A stretch of DNA of 64,000 nt from Streptomyces sp. RKAG290 (GCF_023701695.1 NZ_JAJOZC010000001.1:4215894-4279893), one strand, 5' to 3'; shown: positions 1-8,366, numbered from the stretch's first letter. The notes: generated from the letters alone by a model not told the origin. A program made the numbers and translations.

Positions 1-1
1 G

Positions 2-376
2 CCGGCCGTGGCGGTCGTTTTGGTGCTGCCGAGCGCGGTGCAGGCCTGGAGCCAGGGCAGGGGCGGCCAGGCGGTCCTGGTGGCGCTCCTCGTGTCGCTC
101 CTGGGCCTCGCCGCCGTATGCGCGCTCGTGCGGGCCGCCAGGAGGGGGACCGGGGTGCTGGTGACGCAGCCCTTGTCCGCGCGCCTGCGACGGAGCCGGA
201 TCGCCCTTCCGGCCGTCCTCGCGGCGGGGCTTGTGGTGGGAGGGTGCTGCTGGTGGGCCGGAGCCGGGGAGGCCGTGACCCGGATCGCGGTGTTCGCGGT
301 GTGGGGCCTCGGCGTGTGGGGTGTGTCCGTTGCCCGTAACGCGGCGACCGAGCGGGCTCTGCGGGAGCTTGCGTGA
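2..376 (+). CDS. Integral membrane protein, 5' end outside window
   Basis: The reading frame is open to the left edge, so the start may lie upstream; an internal GTG sits at 8. The visible protein of about 124 residues has several hydrophobic stretches (roughly residues 1-12, 25-42, 68-88 and 92-108), separated by a short basic loop. This is a small polytopic membrane protein. Its stop overlaps the GTG start of the next gene by four bases (GTGA), so the two are translationally coupled. Membrane protein plus winged-helix regulator is a common actinobacterial pair in which the regulator controls its partner, but I see no family signature that names a function. Confidence 0.6.
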   Translation, partial: PAVAVVLVLPSAVQAWSQGRGGQAVLVALLVSLLGLAAVCALVRAARRGTGVLVTQPLSARLRRSRIALPAVLAAGLVVGGCCWWAGAGEAVTRIAVFAVWGLGVWGVSVARNAATERALRELA

Positions 377-822
377 ACGGCGACCCGCCGAGAGGTGAGC
401 GGGCCGCCCTGGACGAGACCATCCACAACCCGACCCGGCTGGCTGTGGTGGCCTTCCTCTCCGCGTGCGACGAGGCCGAGTTCGCCACCGTCCGCGACGG
501 CTGCCAGGTGTCCGACTCGGTTCTCAGCAAGACCGCGTCGGCGCTGGAGGCCGCAGGCTACGTGGACGTCCGCAAGGGACACGTAGGCAAGCGCCCCCGA
601 ACGTGGCTGTCCCTCACGCCTGTCGGCCAGGAGGCGCTGGCACAGCACATCGCGGCGCTGCAGGACATCGTGGCAACGGCCCGGAGTGCGGGCGCGGGTG
701 TGGACACGGGCACGGATGTGAGTGTGGGCGCGGGTGCGCAGGAACCTGTTGTCCGTCGACGGGGAGAACCGCGCACGGGCGCGAGAACGACTCCCGGCGA
801 CGGGTCCTCCGAAGGGCGGTAA
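373..822 (+). CDS. Winged-helix (MarR-like) transcriptional regulator
   Basis: This is a 149-residue protein whose first 100 residues form a compact winged helix-turn-helix. The segment from about residue 14 (HNPTRLAVVAFL) through the recognition helix (SVLSKTASALEAAGYV) and the wing (GKRPRTWLSLTPVGQEAL) matches the 'winged helix DNA-binding domain' family that resembles MarR/PadR proteins. The C-terminal 40 residues are Gly/Thr-rich and probably disordered. The GTG start overlaps the upstream membrane protein gene, so the two form one operon and this protein likely regulates it. The ligand is unknown. Confidence 0.8.
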   Translation: MNGDPPRGERAALDETIHNPTRLAVVAFLSACDEAEFATVRDGCQVSDSVLSKTASALEAAGYVDVRKGHVGKRPRTWLSLTPVGQEALAQHIAALQDIVATARSAGAGVDTGTDVSVGAGAQEPVVRRRGEPRTGARTTPGDGSSEGR

Positions 823-826
823 AGGC

Positions 827-1576
827 CTACGTGTGGCTGCCCGTGAGAGTGGCGTAGACGACGACGTTGTCGGCGTAGTGACTGTCGGCCTTGGAGTAGT
901 CGCCGCCGCAGGTGATCAGGCGGAGTCCCGCGTGGTCGAGGTTGCGGTAGACCTCGACGGTGGGGAACTTGTCTTTGGGATAGACGGCGGTCCGGTCGAC
1001 AGTGAATTCGGCGGTCCGTCCGTCCGCACGGCTGACGTCGATGCGGTCGCCGGGGTCGAGCCGGCCGAGCTTGAAGAACACCCCCGGGGTGCCGTTCCAG
1101 GTGACGTGCCCCGCGATCACGGCGGGGCCCACCGCGCCAGGAGTGGCGCCCGGGCGGTACCAGCCGGCCTTGGCCGGGTCCCGCGGGGTCTCCATCGCAC
1201 GGTTCCTGCCGAGTCCGAGTTCCTCCAGGGCGGAGGTCACCTCGAGCGAGGGGATCGTGATGCTGACGGGCCGGGAAGCGGGCAGCGCGCTGGCGTGCGC
1301 GGGAGGCTCGCCGGACGGCGTCGCGGTCTTCCCGCCGCTGTTCCCCTCGGCTTTCCCGCCCGGTTGCGCTTTCCCGCCCGGCTGCGCCGGGGGCTGCGCG
1401 GTGACGGCCGGGCTGCCCTTGTCGGCGGCGGGGGGCGGAGCGGGCTGCTGCCGGCTCGTTCCCAGAGCCAGCAACAGCCCGCCGATCAACAGCAGGGAGC
1501 CGGCGGTGGCGATGAGCGTGACATTGCGCCGCCGTGATGTCCTGCGGTGCTCGCTGTCCTCGTGGGTCTCGTTCAT
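827..1576 (-). CDS. Class F sortase
   Basis: This 249-residue protein has a short cytoplasmic N-terminus, one membrane anchor (about residues 19-38) and a Pro/Gly-rich spacer to about residue 100. A sortase beta-barrel follows. His157 (in AGHVTW) and Cys223 (in ITCGGD) are in the catalytic positions. The usual active-site Arg is not obvious in the strand after the Cys, where the sequence reads HYADNVVV. Class F sortases are the actinobacterial transpeptidases that attach secreted proteins to the cell wall. It lies downstream of, and on the same strand as, a secreted CHRD-domain protein, but that partner carries no clear LPxTG motif. The actual substrate therefore cannot be named from this window. 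Confidence 0.88.
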   Translation of the reverse strand: MNETHEDSEHRRTSRRRNVTLIATAGSLLLIGGLLLALGTSRQQPAPPPAADKGSPAVTAQPPAQPGGKAQPGGKAEGNSGGKTATPSGEPPAHASALPASRPVSITIPSLEVTSALEELGLGRNRAMETPRDPAKAGWYRPGATPGAVGPAVIAGHVTWNGTPGVFFKLGRLDPGDRIDVSRADGRTAEFTVDRTAVYPKDKFPTVEVYRNLDHAGLRLITCGGDYSKADSHYADNVVVYATLTGSHT

Positions 1577-1618
1577 CGCGTCACCTGTCCCTGTGTCCGT
1601 TTCCCTGTGCTCGGCCGC

Positions 1619-1709
1619 GGCCGTGACCGGCGTGGACCGGGCGTCGATCGGTGTCGACCCCGGCCCCGGCCGTGACCGGGGTGGACCGGGCGTTGATCGG
1701 TGTCGACCG
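1619..1709. repeat. Two 42-bp direct repeats between sortase and CHRD genes
   Basis: Positions 1619-1660 and 1668-1709 are near-identical 42-bp copies (GGCCGTGACCGG...GGTGTCGACC) differing at a few positions. A decayed third copy follows around 1766-1799. The block fills the 229-bp gap between the CHRD gene and the downstream sortase gene. No ORF with coding character is present. It could be a transcript-processing or regulatory repeat, or simple slippage. Confidence 0.65.
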
Positions 1710-1805
1710 CGACGTCGACCGGGGCCTCTGTGCGCGGTTGTGACCAGGTGTCACCCGCCCTCGCCGTGACCGGCGGTGATCCGGCATCGATCGGTGCGGG
1801 AGGTC

Positions 1806-2633
1806 TCAGCCGTCGTGCCGGACATCGGCGACGCGAATCCGGCGGCGCGCGGCGAACAGGCCTCCCGCCGCGAGGACGGCCACGCCACCCGCTGCGAGCA
1901 GGCCCGGCGACTCCACGCCCTCGGTGCTGCCGCCACCGGTCTCGACCCCGCCCGCGGGCATCGAGCCGACCGCAGCGCCCTTGACCATGCCGCAGCTGGC
2001 GGGCGCGGTGGCCTCTTGGGGAAGCTTCGGGTCGAGCTCGCTCTTGCCCTTGCCGAAGTCGTACTTGGCGTTGCCGTTCGGGTCGATGCCGTGCTGGACG
2101 ACGTGCAGATCCTTGATGTGGTCGGCCACGGCCTGCGAGACGGGGATCGTCCGGGAGTAGCTCAGCTTGCCGTCCTTGTCCGCGACAGGCATGCGGTCGA
2201 CGGCGAGGCCGCTGTCCTTGGACGTGTCGCCCTTGGTGGTCAGGGAGATGTTGATGTCCCCGTACATCGGCACCCCTTCGGCGGTGCTGACGATGCCGTC
2301 GCCGTCCTTGTCCGCGCTCTTGTCCGGACAGCGGAAGTCGTGTCCGTCGGTCGAGCCGTGGATGTGCTGGGCGTGGGGCATGCCGGGCACCAGGCCCTCT
2401 GCCTCGATCTTCACGGTGAGCTTCCTGCCCTCCGTGCTCACCATGGCCGTGCCACTCGCACCCGAGTCGTTCAACTGCTCCAGGTCGATCTGATAGGTGT
2501 CACCGTCGGCCGCTTTCGTGGTGCTGCCGGCGGCGTGTCCGTCGTGGGCGAGAGCGGGTACGGCCACGCCGAGAGTGAGTGCGGCGGGCAGAACCAGCAG
2601 TGCGGTGAGACGGGTTGTACGGCGCGCTGTCAC
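1806..2633 (-). CDS. Secreted CHRD-domain protein with C-terminal membrane anchor
   Basis: This 275-residue protein starts at GTG, with a purine-rich RBS about 10 bases upstream. An N-terminal signal peptide (about 1-29, ending AVPALA) precedes a His-containing linker. The CHRD-like beta domain then covers about residues 45-190, with the AQHIHG motif near residue 89 and an FRCP motif nearby. The C-terminus has a Gly/Ser-rich spacer, a hydrophobic helix (about 243-262) and a basic stop-transfer tail (AARRR). This is the architecture of a cell-surface protein anchored by its tail. CHRD proteins are extracellular, poorly characterised, and sometimes annotated as superoxide-dismutase-like. It is followed by a class F sortase gene on the same strand, but I see no LPxTG-type sorting signal. 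Confidence 0.75.
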   Translation of the reverse strand: MTARRTTRLTALLVLPAALTLGVAVPALAHDGHAAGSTTKAADGDTYQIDLEQLNDSGASGTAMVSTEGRKLTVKIEAEGLVPGMPHAQHIHGSTDGHDFRCPDKSADKDGDGIVSTAEGVPMYGDINISLTTKGDTSKDSGLAVDRMPVADKDGKLSYSRTIPVSQAVADHIKDLHVVQHGIDPNGNAKYDFGKGKSELDPKLPQEATAPASCGMVKGAAVGSMPAGGVETGGGSTEGVESPGLLAAGGVAVLAAGGLFAARRRIRVADVRHDG

Positions 2634-2946
2634 GAAGACGCATCCCCTTCCGGCGGCTCCGGCGCGAAGCCGGAACCGCGTTCGGTCGCTGATGTCGTCT
2701 ATTCGGTGCCGTCGGAAGAAAGGATTGGTCCGAACACGACAACCTCAAGGGCGCCGGCCTTTGCGTCTGCGGACGCGAACGTCGTGCTCGTCGACCGGCA
2801 CGGCGGCCTCGTCGACAGGCTCGTTGGCCTCGTCGACCGGCATGCGGCCTGGTCGTCAGCCTCGTCACCGAGCGGCCCGCGGCGACGACCTCGTCGACGA
2901 CCGCGGCATCGCCGCCCCGGCCGGGGCCCGTGAGAGTCGCCTGCCG
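2634..2946. other. Intergenic region, promoter side of CHRD gene
   Basis: This 313-bp gap holds no convincing gene. Between about 2788 and 2910 there is a degenerate GTCGAC-rich repeat, with several copies of a CTCGTCGACCGGCA-like unit about 27 bp apart. The CHRD gene promoter must lie in the left half. I cannot assign -35/-10 elements with confidence. Confidence 0.4.
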
Positions 2947-4269
2947 CTATTCCTGCGCGGGGCGGCCGAGTTGCCGTACGGTCCACCCGGCCGTGCGCCA
3001 GCTTTCGGCGTGGAGCAGGTTGCGGAGGTCCACCAGGACCGGGTCGGCCACCAGGGTCGCGAGCGCCTTGGCATCGGCGTCACGGAACTGCGGCCATTCG
3101 GTGGCGACCACGATGAGCTCGGCGCCCCTGGCGGAATCCACCAGGTCCTCGCAGTATTCGAGTTCGGGATTGCGCCGCAGCGCAGCGGTGACGGCGTGCG
3201 GGTCGTGGACGGTGACGTCGGCTCCGCGCTGGTGCATGAGGGCGGCGATGGCCAGGGCGGGGGACTCGCGTACGTCGTCGGTACCGGCCTTGAAGGAAGC
3301 GCCCCAGACGGTCACACGGACGCCTTCGACCTGCCGGCCGAGGGTCTCCTCGATGAGGGCGAGCGCGGCTGCGGGACGTGACTCGTTGACCAGTTCGGCG
3401 GACCGCAGCAGCGTGGCGGCGTCGAGTGCGCCGAGGGCCTGGGCGGAGGCGGTGAAGGCGCGTGCGTCCTTGGGCAGACAGCCGCCGCCGTATCCGGGAC
3501 CGGCGTTGAGCCCGGCGCGGCCGATGCGGGGGTCGACCCCGATGGCTTCGGTGAGCTGGTGGACGTCGGCCCCGGCGGCGGCACACATGTCGGCGACGCC
3601 GTTGATGAACGAGATCTTCATGCCGAGATAGGCGTTGGCGGCACCCTTGATGAGTTCGGCCGTGGCCGGGTCGGTGACGAACAGCGGCACCTGGGCGCGC
3701 AGGAGCGGTGCGTAGACCTGCCGCATGACGTCCTCGGCGCGGGAGGAGGGGACACCCACGACGATACGGTCGGGGCGCAGGGTGTCCTCGATGGCGTGGC
3801 CTTCGCGCAGGAACTCCGGGTTCCAGACGACCTCGACCTCCTCCCCGGCGGGGGAGAGCCGGGCCAGCAGGGCGCCGAGGTCGCGGGCGGTGCCCACGGT
3901 CACGGTGGACTTGCCGACGACGACGGCGGGACGGGTGAGGAACGGCGCGAGGGCACGGGCCGCGCCGAACACCTGCCCGGTGTCGTAGCTGCGCCCGTCC
4001 GCGTCGATCGGCGTGCCGACCGCGAGGAAGTGGACGTCGGCGAAGGCGGCCGCCTCGGCGAGGTCGGTGGTGAACCGAAGCTGTCCGGAAGCGGTGTGCG
4101 TGGCCAGGAGTTCCGGCAGGCCCTCCTCGTAGATGGGACATTCGCCTGCGTTGAGCCGGTCGATCCTTGCCCGGTCGAGGTCCACGCCGATCACTTCGTG
4201 GCCGATCTCGGCCATCGCCGCTGCGTGCGGGATGCCCAGGTGGCCACATCCGATGACGGATACGCGCAT
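2947..4269 (-). CDS. ugd: UDP-glucose 6-dehydrogenase
   Basis: This 440-residue protein is full length for the UDP-glucose/GDP-mannose dehydrogenase family. The N-terminal Rossmann fold has GCGHLG at residues 7-12. The catalytic Cys264 lies in GGGCLPKDARAF, and the conserved Lys208 (LIKGAANAYLG) helps form the active site. The C-terminal UDP-binding domain includes WGASFKAGTDDVRESP. The enzyme oxidises UDP-glucose to UDP-glucuronate with two NAD+, feeding extracellular polysaccharide or glycosylation pathways. It is monocistronic here. The UDP-glucose supplier galU is about 40 kb away in the same window. Confidence 0.93.
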   Translation of the reverse strand: MRVSVIGCGHLGIPHAAAMAEIGHEVIGVDLDRARIDRLNAGECPIYEEGLPELLATHTASGQLRFTTDLAEAAAFADVHFLAVGTPIDADGRSYDTGQVFGAARALAPFLTRPAVVVGKSTVTVGTARDLGALLARLSPAGEEVEVVWNPEFLREGHAIEDTLRPDRIVVGVPSSRAEDVMRQVYAPLLRAQVPLFVTDPATAELIKGAANAYLGMKISFINGVADMCAAAGADVHQLTEAIGVDPRIGRAGLNAGPGYGGGCLPKDARAFTASAQALGALDAATLLRSAELVNESRPAAALALIEETLGRQVEGVRVTVWGASFKAGTDDVRESPALAIAALMHQRGADVTVHDPHAVTAALRRNPELEYCEDLVDSARGAELIVVATEWPQFRDADAKALATLVADPVLVDLRNLLHAESWRTAGWTVRQLGRPAQE

Positions 4270-4458
4270 GGTTTCGACGCTCCTGTCCTACTTGCCGCCC
4301 GGCGTGTCCGGGCCGCTCGCGGGCGCCACGCTAGCCGCCCGCGACCGGTCAGGACATCGGTGGGCGGTTGCTCAACCATGGTTTCCATTGCCCTGGTTGA
4401 CGAGCGACGGCAGGCACTCGGGAGGCGGTCTCGGGCGGCTGTGGCCGCGCGCGAGGAA

Positions 4459-4526
4459 GCAGCCCTGCCGGGATCGCAGCCCTGCCGGGGCCGCAGCCCT
4501 GCCGGGGCCGCAGCCCTGCCGTGGCC
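4459..4526. repeat. 17-bp tandem repeat, four copies
   Basis: The unit GCAGCCCTGCCGGGGCC occurs head to tail at 4459-4475, 4476-4492, 4493-4509 and 4510-4526, with one or two substitutions in the first and last copies. It sits in the roughly 340-bp gap between the ugd start and tRNA-Trp, where I see no gene. Such a VNTR-like block should vary in copy number between strains. Confidence 0.85.
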
Positions 4527-4608
4527 GTCCCTGCGTCCCGTCCTGATGAGGCCCGGACGGGAAGACCAGGACGCGACGGAACCGGAGTCCATAGGATGGG
4601 GGCGAGGC

Positions 4609-4683
4609 GGAGCTGTAGCGCAGAGGTCGTCGCGCGCGGTCTCCAAAACCGCGAGGACGCCGGTTCGAATCCGGCCGGCTCCG
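4609..4683 (+). tRNA. tRNA-Trp (CCA)
   Basis: The cloverleaf is readable. The acceptor arms GGAGCTG/CGGCTCC (4609-4615/4676-4682) pair with one G-U. The anticodon stem GCGGT/ACCGC encloses the loop CTCCAAA, giving anticodon CCA (Trp). The T-arm is GCCGG-TTCGAAT-CCGGC. The D-arm is GCGC/GCGC with a 10-base loop and leaves no base before the anticodon stem, which is unusual. No CCA tail is encoded. A degenerate relative of this gene lies 3.7 kb downstream (8284-8364), so it may mark one edge of an integrated element. Confidence 0.85.
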
Positions 4684-4717
4684 CCTTCCCGCCCTGTCCG
4701 GCGTATCCCGTCCCGGA

Positions 4718-4935
4718 TCAGGACGGTCCGGTACGGCGGCGCGAGCGTGCGGGGGCAGTCGCAGAACACCGGCCAGATCGATCACGAAGGTGAACGGCGC
4801 GGCCAGCTCTCCGGAGGAGCGACGGGAGACCCAGTCATCGAAGTCGGCCCTCGACCGGACGGCGCGCCCCTCACTCCCGGGACGGACCAGGTCCAGCAGC
4901 TCAGCGGGGCCGATGTACCGGAAGGGCGGATCCAA
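4718..4935 (-). CDS. Small conserved-looking hypothetical protein, frameshifted
   Basis: A coding-like segment reads from a TTG start at 4935 (RBS GGAG eight bases upstream) through YIGPAELLDLV, RSRADFDDWV and PFTFVIDLAGVLRL. It then leaves frame at a five-C/G run (4751-4755). Adding one base to that run continues it to a TGA at 4718, giving about 72 residues. The frame would otherwise run antisense through the tRNA. I do not recognise a family with a known function. It sits just downstream of the HEAT-like protein gene at 5026 on the same strand and may be co-transcribed with it. Confidence 0.45.
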
Positions 4936-5025
4936 GAGATCACTCCAGTTCCTGTCGTTTCCTGTCGTTGGGTGCCCCTCTGCACGATGTCCAAGAGCAG
5001 GAGCAAGTCCGCGCCAGGCCATCGG

Positions 5026-6263
5026 TCAGAGGGGCGGCGTCAGGACGGACTCAACGCAGGACCGGACGTCCTCCATGACAAGGTCGGGGAGCACCGCAAG
5101 CGCCAAGTCCCGCCGCCGTACATGGGGGTTGCCGATCTCCTCCATGACCTGCGGCTGCCAAGAGGACAGTCTGCCGAGGGCGGAGTTCAGGCTGTCGGGT
5201 CATCGTCCACCAGGGCGGTCATGAGCGCCACGATGTCCGCGCGGACGGTGTGAACGGGGGCGGACACTGCGTCCAGGCGCTCTCGTACGTGCAAGCCGCG
5301 CAGGCCACAGACTGTCGCGAGACCTGCGAGGGCGAATCGGATGGCCTCGCTGTCCCGGTTCCGGAGCAACAGGAGCTCAGGCACCTCCCGGCTGATGGCT
5401 TGGCGCGTCAACTCAACGGCGGCAGGCTCCTGCCAGGGGGCGTCGAGCGCGGCGGTGCGGTCGGCAAGGGCGACGATCATCGAGGGCCCGGTCGCCGCGA
5501 GCCGCATCAGGTCACCGAGCAGGATCAACCTGCTTCCTGCGGGGACGGAGTCGTCGAGGACCAGCCCGGCCAGGAACGGCACGGCCTCCACCGTGTCATC
5601 GGTGCAGGTTCCCTGGTGGGCCACCGCATCGGCGAGGTCACCGAGGAACTCGTACGCGGACCCGTAGGACTCGCCGAACGCGAAGTCCTCACTGAGCAGC
5701 CAGGCCGCGGCCGCAGGCGGGTCGTCCGCACTGCCGTACATCCGCTCCGCGACCGCCTCCACGGAGCGGACCAGCATCGCCGGCTCCCCCACCTCGATGC
5801 GGGGCCAGGGCGGTGCGGCCGGTGGCCGTGCCGGCTCCGCGGAAAGGGGGACGGGGACGGGCACCTCCGCCCCGTCCTGCTCGTGCACGAGGCCCTCCCG
5901 AGTGAAGACCCGTTCCATGGTCTCCGCATGGGCCTCGCTGGAGCCGTGGTGAAATCCACCGTGGGCGCGCGCGACTCGGGCCATCCGTATCCGCTCGTCC
6001 CGGAGGAACGCCTCCAGCGCCATGCGTTCGTGCCCGCTGTGGACAGCCATCGAGAAGACGTTCCACCAGCCCTCCAGCTCGGGATCCGTCTGCGGGGTGC
6101 CGTACCAGAAGCTGGACTTGACGAACCGGAAGTGGTCCTGAAGCCGGACAGCCGTCAGTCGGTGTCCCATCCCGGCCAGCTCGGCCGCGACTGCCCGGGC
6201 GGCCTGCTCGGTGGGCAGGCGGAGTGTGTACTGGACGCCCCATGCGGGTGGCGCGGCGGCCAT
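5026..6263 (-). CDS. Hypothetical protein, apparent frameshift near C-terminus
   Basis: The start is ATG at 6263, overlapping the stop of the upstream DUF1963 gene (TGATG). The uninterrupted frame gives 358 residues and stops at 5187. However, the next frame directly continues with protein-like sequence (LNSALGRLSSWQPQVMEEI... ending ESVLTPPL, stop at 5026). Adding one base to the CCC/GGG run at 5197-5199 joins them into about 412 residues. The second half (RLILLGDLMRLAAT, VPELLLLRNRDSEAI, NPHVRRRDLALAVLPDL) is helical and HEAT-repeat-like. The N-terminal part contains WGVQYTLRLPTEQ. I know no function for it. Accessory zone next to tRNA-Trp. Confidence 0.6.
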
Positions 6264-6667
6264 CAGCTGCACTGCCAGGTGAACATCGCGCGGTCGAAGC
6301 GCCGGTCCCTCAGATCCTGCGGTCGGATCAGCCAGTACAGGGTGCCGAGGCCACCCCATATCATGTCCGCCGCGGCGTCGCCGGCGAACTGCGCCAGGAG
6401 CACCCAGCCGGCCACCTCCTCGGCCAGACGCGGTTCCCGCCCGTGCGCACCGAAAGAATGCGGGCCGTGCCCCTCCCACTCGAGCCTGTCGGTACCAGCA
6501 GGCAGCCCCGGCACTCCACCCAGGCGGCCGACGACAGCATCTTCCCCACTCTGTGGCTCCAGCCGTACGCCGGGCCGCAGCAGACCGAGCCACTGCTCGG
6601 CAGCGTCGGGCGACAGGTGCTGACGAGCGAGCGAGCACAGGGCGTCGTCGCGGGAGACGTGAGTCAT
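6263..6667 (-). CDS. DUF1963 (YwqG-like) family protein, short
   Basis: This is about 134 residues from ATG 6667 (an alternative ATG at 6679 and longer forms are possible; no strong RBS is visible). The C-terminal half matches the YwqG/DUF1963 pattern: GRLGGVPGLPAGT, LLAQFAGDA, MIWGGLGTLYWLIRPQDL and RRFDRAMFTWQCS. YwqG-like proteins are usually longer, so this is a compact or N-terminally reduced member. Their biochemical role is unknown; they are often found as immunity-like or accessory proteins. The stop overlaps the start of the next gene, indicating coupled translation. Confidence 0.7.
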   Translation of the reverse strand: MTHVSRDDALCSLARQHLSPDAAEQWLGLLRPGVRLEPQSGEDAVVGRLGGVPGLPAGTDRLEWEGHGPHSFGAHGREPRLAEEVAGWVLLAQFAGDAAADMIWGGLGTLYWLIRPQDLRDRRFDRAMFTWQCS

Positions 6668-6970
6668 GTGACCGATCATGCACGGCGTCACTGACAGTCG
6701 GCACGGGGATGCCTTCTGATCCGTAGCTTCAGCCGGATCGGAGGGAGCACGGCTGCCTGCAGATCTGTAGTCCACCAGCCGGGTCGCCCGGCGCGACCGT
6801 ACCGGCCACTGAACCGGCCAGGGAGGAGCGCTGCAAGGGCGCCCGGTCCGCCCACGGAGGGGTAGGCGGACCGGTTGACGATGAAGACTTGGCGTTCGGC
6901 GTGCGCCGGCCTCAACGCGGACAGAGCCGTGGCCTCGGCACGCACGCGCCGAGGGCGGGTGACGGCCGAG
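6668..6970. other. Intergenic region with one arm-type repeat
   Basis: This is a 303-bp non-coding gap. Positions 6711-6729 carry GCCTTCTGATCCGTAGCTT, identical over 19 bp to 8582-8600. I see no RNA gene or terminator I can support. Confidence 0.4.
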
Positions 6971-7579
6971 TCATGCCGCCTGGAGCACTTCGCAGGGGCA
7001 GTGGTGGAATTCCAGGCCGAGTTCGTGGTCCACGGCTGCGCTCGAACGCGTGGCGGCTTCGGCAACCTTCTCCCAGGAGCCGTACTTCATGTAGAGCTGG
7101 TCCGCCGTCGGGCCGAGCGGGTTGCCGTACTTCTTCTGGTTGCGTGCTTCCAGCTCCGCGACCTGTTCCGGGGTCATGCCGGCGCGGACGATGTCCTTGG
7201 CGTCGTTGCGCATCTGGACCAGCGTGCGGGCGATGTCCTCCTCCGAACGCCCTTCGGCGCGCATGGCGCACTCCTTGCGCTCCATCTCCTCAAGGAGGTG
7301 GTGGTACCGCATCCGCTGATCCCGGGCGACCTCACGCTGCTCCGGAGTCTCACTCCGGATCAGGCACACGACGGGTTCCGGGCTGGTGCAGTCACCGTGG
7401 TCCGGGGCGGCTTGGGAGACAGGGGCGACGATGACCGAACCGCAGCCGACGAACGACCGGCACGGGTGCGCCACGAGCCCGGCGGCGGAGGCGGACTGGA
7501 GGGGGAGGAAGACGGCTTGGGCGACGAGCAGCGTGGGTACCACGCGGCGGGCCAGCGAACGCAGACTGGTCAGTGACAT
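6971..7579 (-). CDS. Secreted hypothetical protein
   Basis: This is 202 residues from ATG 7579. An in-frame GTG further upstream would add 26 residues but would bury the signal peptide. The N-terminus (SLTSLRSLARRV then a hydrophobic core ending SASA) is a classical Sec signal. The mature part has Cys residues at about 40, 46, 63 and 71, then a charged, helical region rich in Glu/Arg (about 80-150), which could be a coiled coil. There is a short Cys-containing tail (HHCPCE). I find no known domain. It may be a toxin- or adhesin-like accessory product, but that is only suggested by its secretion and its island position. Confidence 0.6.
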   Translation of the reverse strand: MSLTSLRSLARRVVPTLLVAQAVFLPLQSASAAGLVAHPCRSFVGCGSVIVAPVSQAAPDHGDCTSPEPVVCLIRSETPEQREVARDQRMRYHHLLEEMERKECAMRAEGRSEEDIARTLVQMRNDAKDIVRAGMTPEQVAELEARNQKKYGNPLGPTADQLYMKYGSWEKVAEAATRSSAAVDHELGLEFHHCPCEVLQAA

Positions 7580-7812
7580 GTGTTCATCGTTGGGCAGGCC
7601 ACAACGACACCGAAGGATGGCGGGGCCGTAGTACCCCCAGTGGGCGGCCTGCTCCACTCCGCCGAGTGAAGCGAGGACATTTCTCCGTGAGCACCCGGCC
7701 GATCTGGCACGGTTGTGGCACGGGGTGACTTGTGATCCGAGGCTGAATTACTCAGGCGGGGGTGAGTACTTGGACTCTGGTTGGTCCCGGGGTGAGCCGG
7801 AACTCTTGAGCC

Positions 7813-8208
7813 ATGCCACAAAGACCTGTGAAACTCGTTCCCCAGCTGATGGCGATCCTCGTGCTGATTGTGATGACGCTAGCGCTGTGGGCTGCCTGGC
7901 TGGGCTGGGACCAGCACCGTGACGTGCAACCTGATGGTTCGGTGACCGGCCCGTACGAGGCGTGGCAGGTGATCGGGCTGGTGCTGACCCTGCTGGTACC
8001 GGTGTACTGGGCGGCATCCCGGCGTTACATCGCGGGCGCCGTGCTCGGCGTCACCATCGGTCTGACCGGTGCCGCCTATTACGACTGGTCGGACGACTCC
8101 AGCGGACTGTTCATGGTCGGCGTGGGCATGGTCATGGTGGGCAGCCTCGTCGTGACCGGTGCCGTTTCCGCGGTGATCGCTTCCGTGACGAAGGCCGACC
8201 CAACCTGA
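7813..8208 (+). CDS. Small integral membrane protein
   Basis: This is a 131-residue protein with four predicted membrane helices: about 12-30, 52-70, 74-92 and 97-122. A short extracytoplasmic loop (WDQHRDVQPDG) and the aromatic/acidic segment YYDWSDDSS connect them. No family is recognised. It is the last gene before the decayed tRNA copy at 8284 and is probably part of the accessory region. Confidence 0.6.
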   Translation: MPQRPVKLVPQLMAILVLIVMTLALWAAWLGWDQHRDVQPDGSVTGPYEAWQVIGLVLTLLVPVYWAASRRYIAGAVLGVTIGLTGAAYYDWSDDSSGLFMVGVGMVMVGSLVVTGAVSAVIASVTKADPT

Positions 8209-8283
8209 CGCGGATACCAGCGTGTCAGCAGCGGGACTGCCTGGACGGCGGACGGCGGACGGCGGACGGCGGATGGCGAATGG

Positions 8284-8364
8284 GGCGGCGCCGAGCGCTA
8301 GAAGGCGTCGTGCACGGTCTCCGGAATCGCGCGGACGCCGGATCGATCCGGCCGGATGCCGCCA
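8284..8364 (+). pseudogene. Degenerate tRNA-Trp-like gene
   Basis: From about 8293 the sequence aligns with the tRNA-Trp at 4609. Shared blocks include CGGTCTCC, GGACGCCGG and TCCGGCCGG in the same order and spacing. The D-stem (GCGC/GTGC) and T-stem (GCCGG/CCGGC) still pair. The T-loop has lost one base, and the anticodon loop reads CTCCGGA (CCG instead of CCA). The anticodon stem has a mismatch, and a normal-length acceptor stem does not pair. It is unlikely to be a functional tRNA. A terminator hairpin follows at once. Confidence 0.6.
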
Positions 8365-8366
8365 TC

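Larger units (their letters stand above)
4609..8364. mobile_element. Putative decayed island at tRNA-Trp
   Basis: An intact tRNA-Trp at the left end and a degenerate tRNA-Trp-like copy in the same orientation at the right end bracket about 3.6 kb of uncharacterised genes. There are also dispersed TGGCAC/CTTCTGATCCG-type short repeats (near 6701, 7704 and 8561), of the kind expected around an integrase attachment site. No integrase or excisionase gene is left. The homology spans most of the tRNA rather than only the 3' half, so tRNA gene acquisition or duplication is an alternative to site-specific integration. Confidence 0.4.

Noticed and set aside
8284..8364. A functional tRNA-Arg(CCG)
   Set aside because: The anticodon loop reads CCG, but the T-loop lacks a base, the anticodon stem has a mismatch and a normal acceptor stem does not pair.
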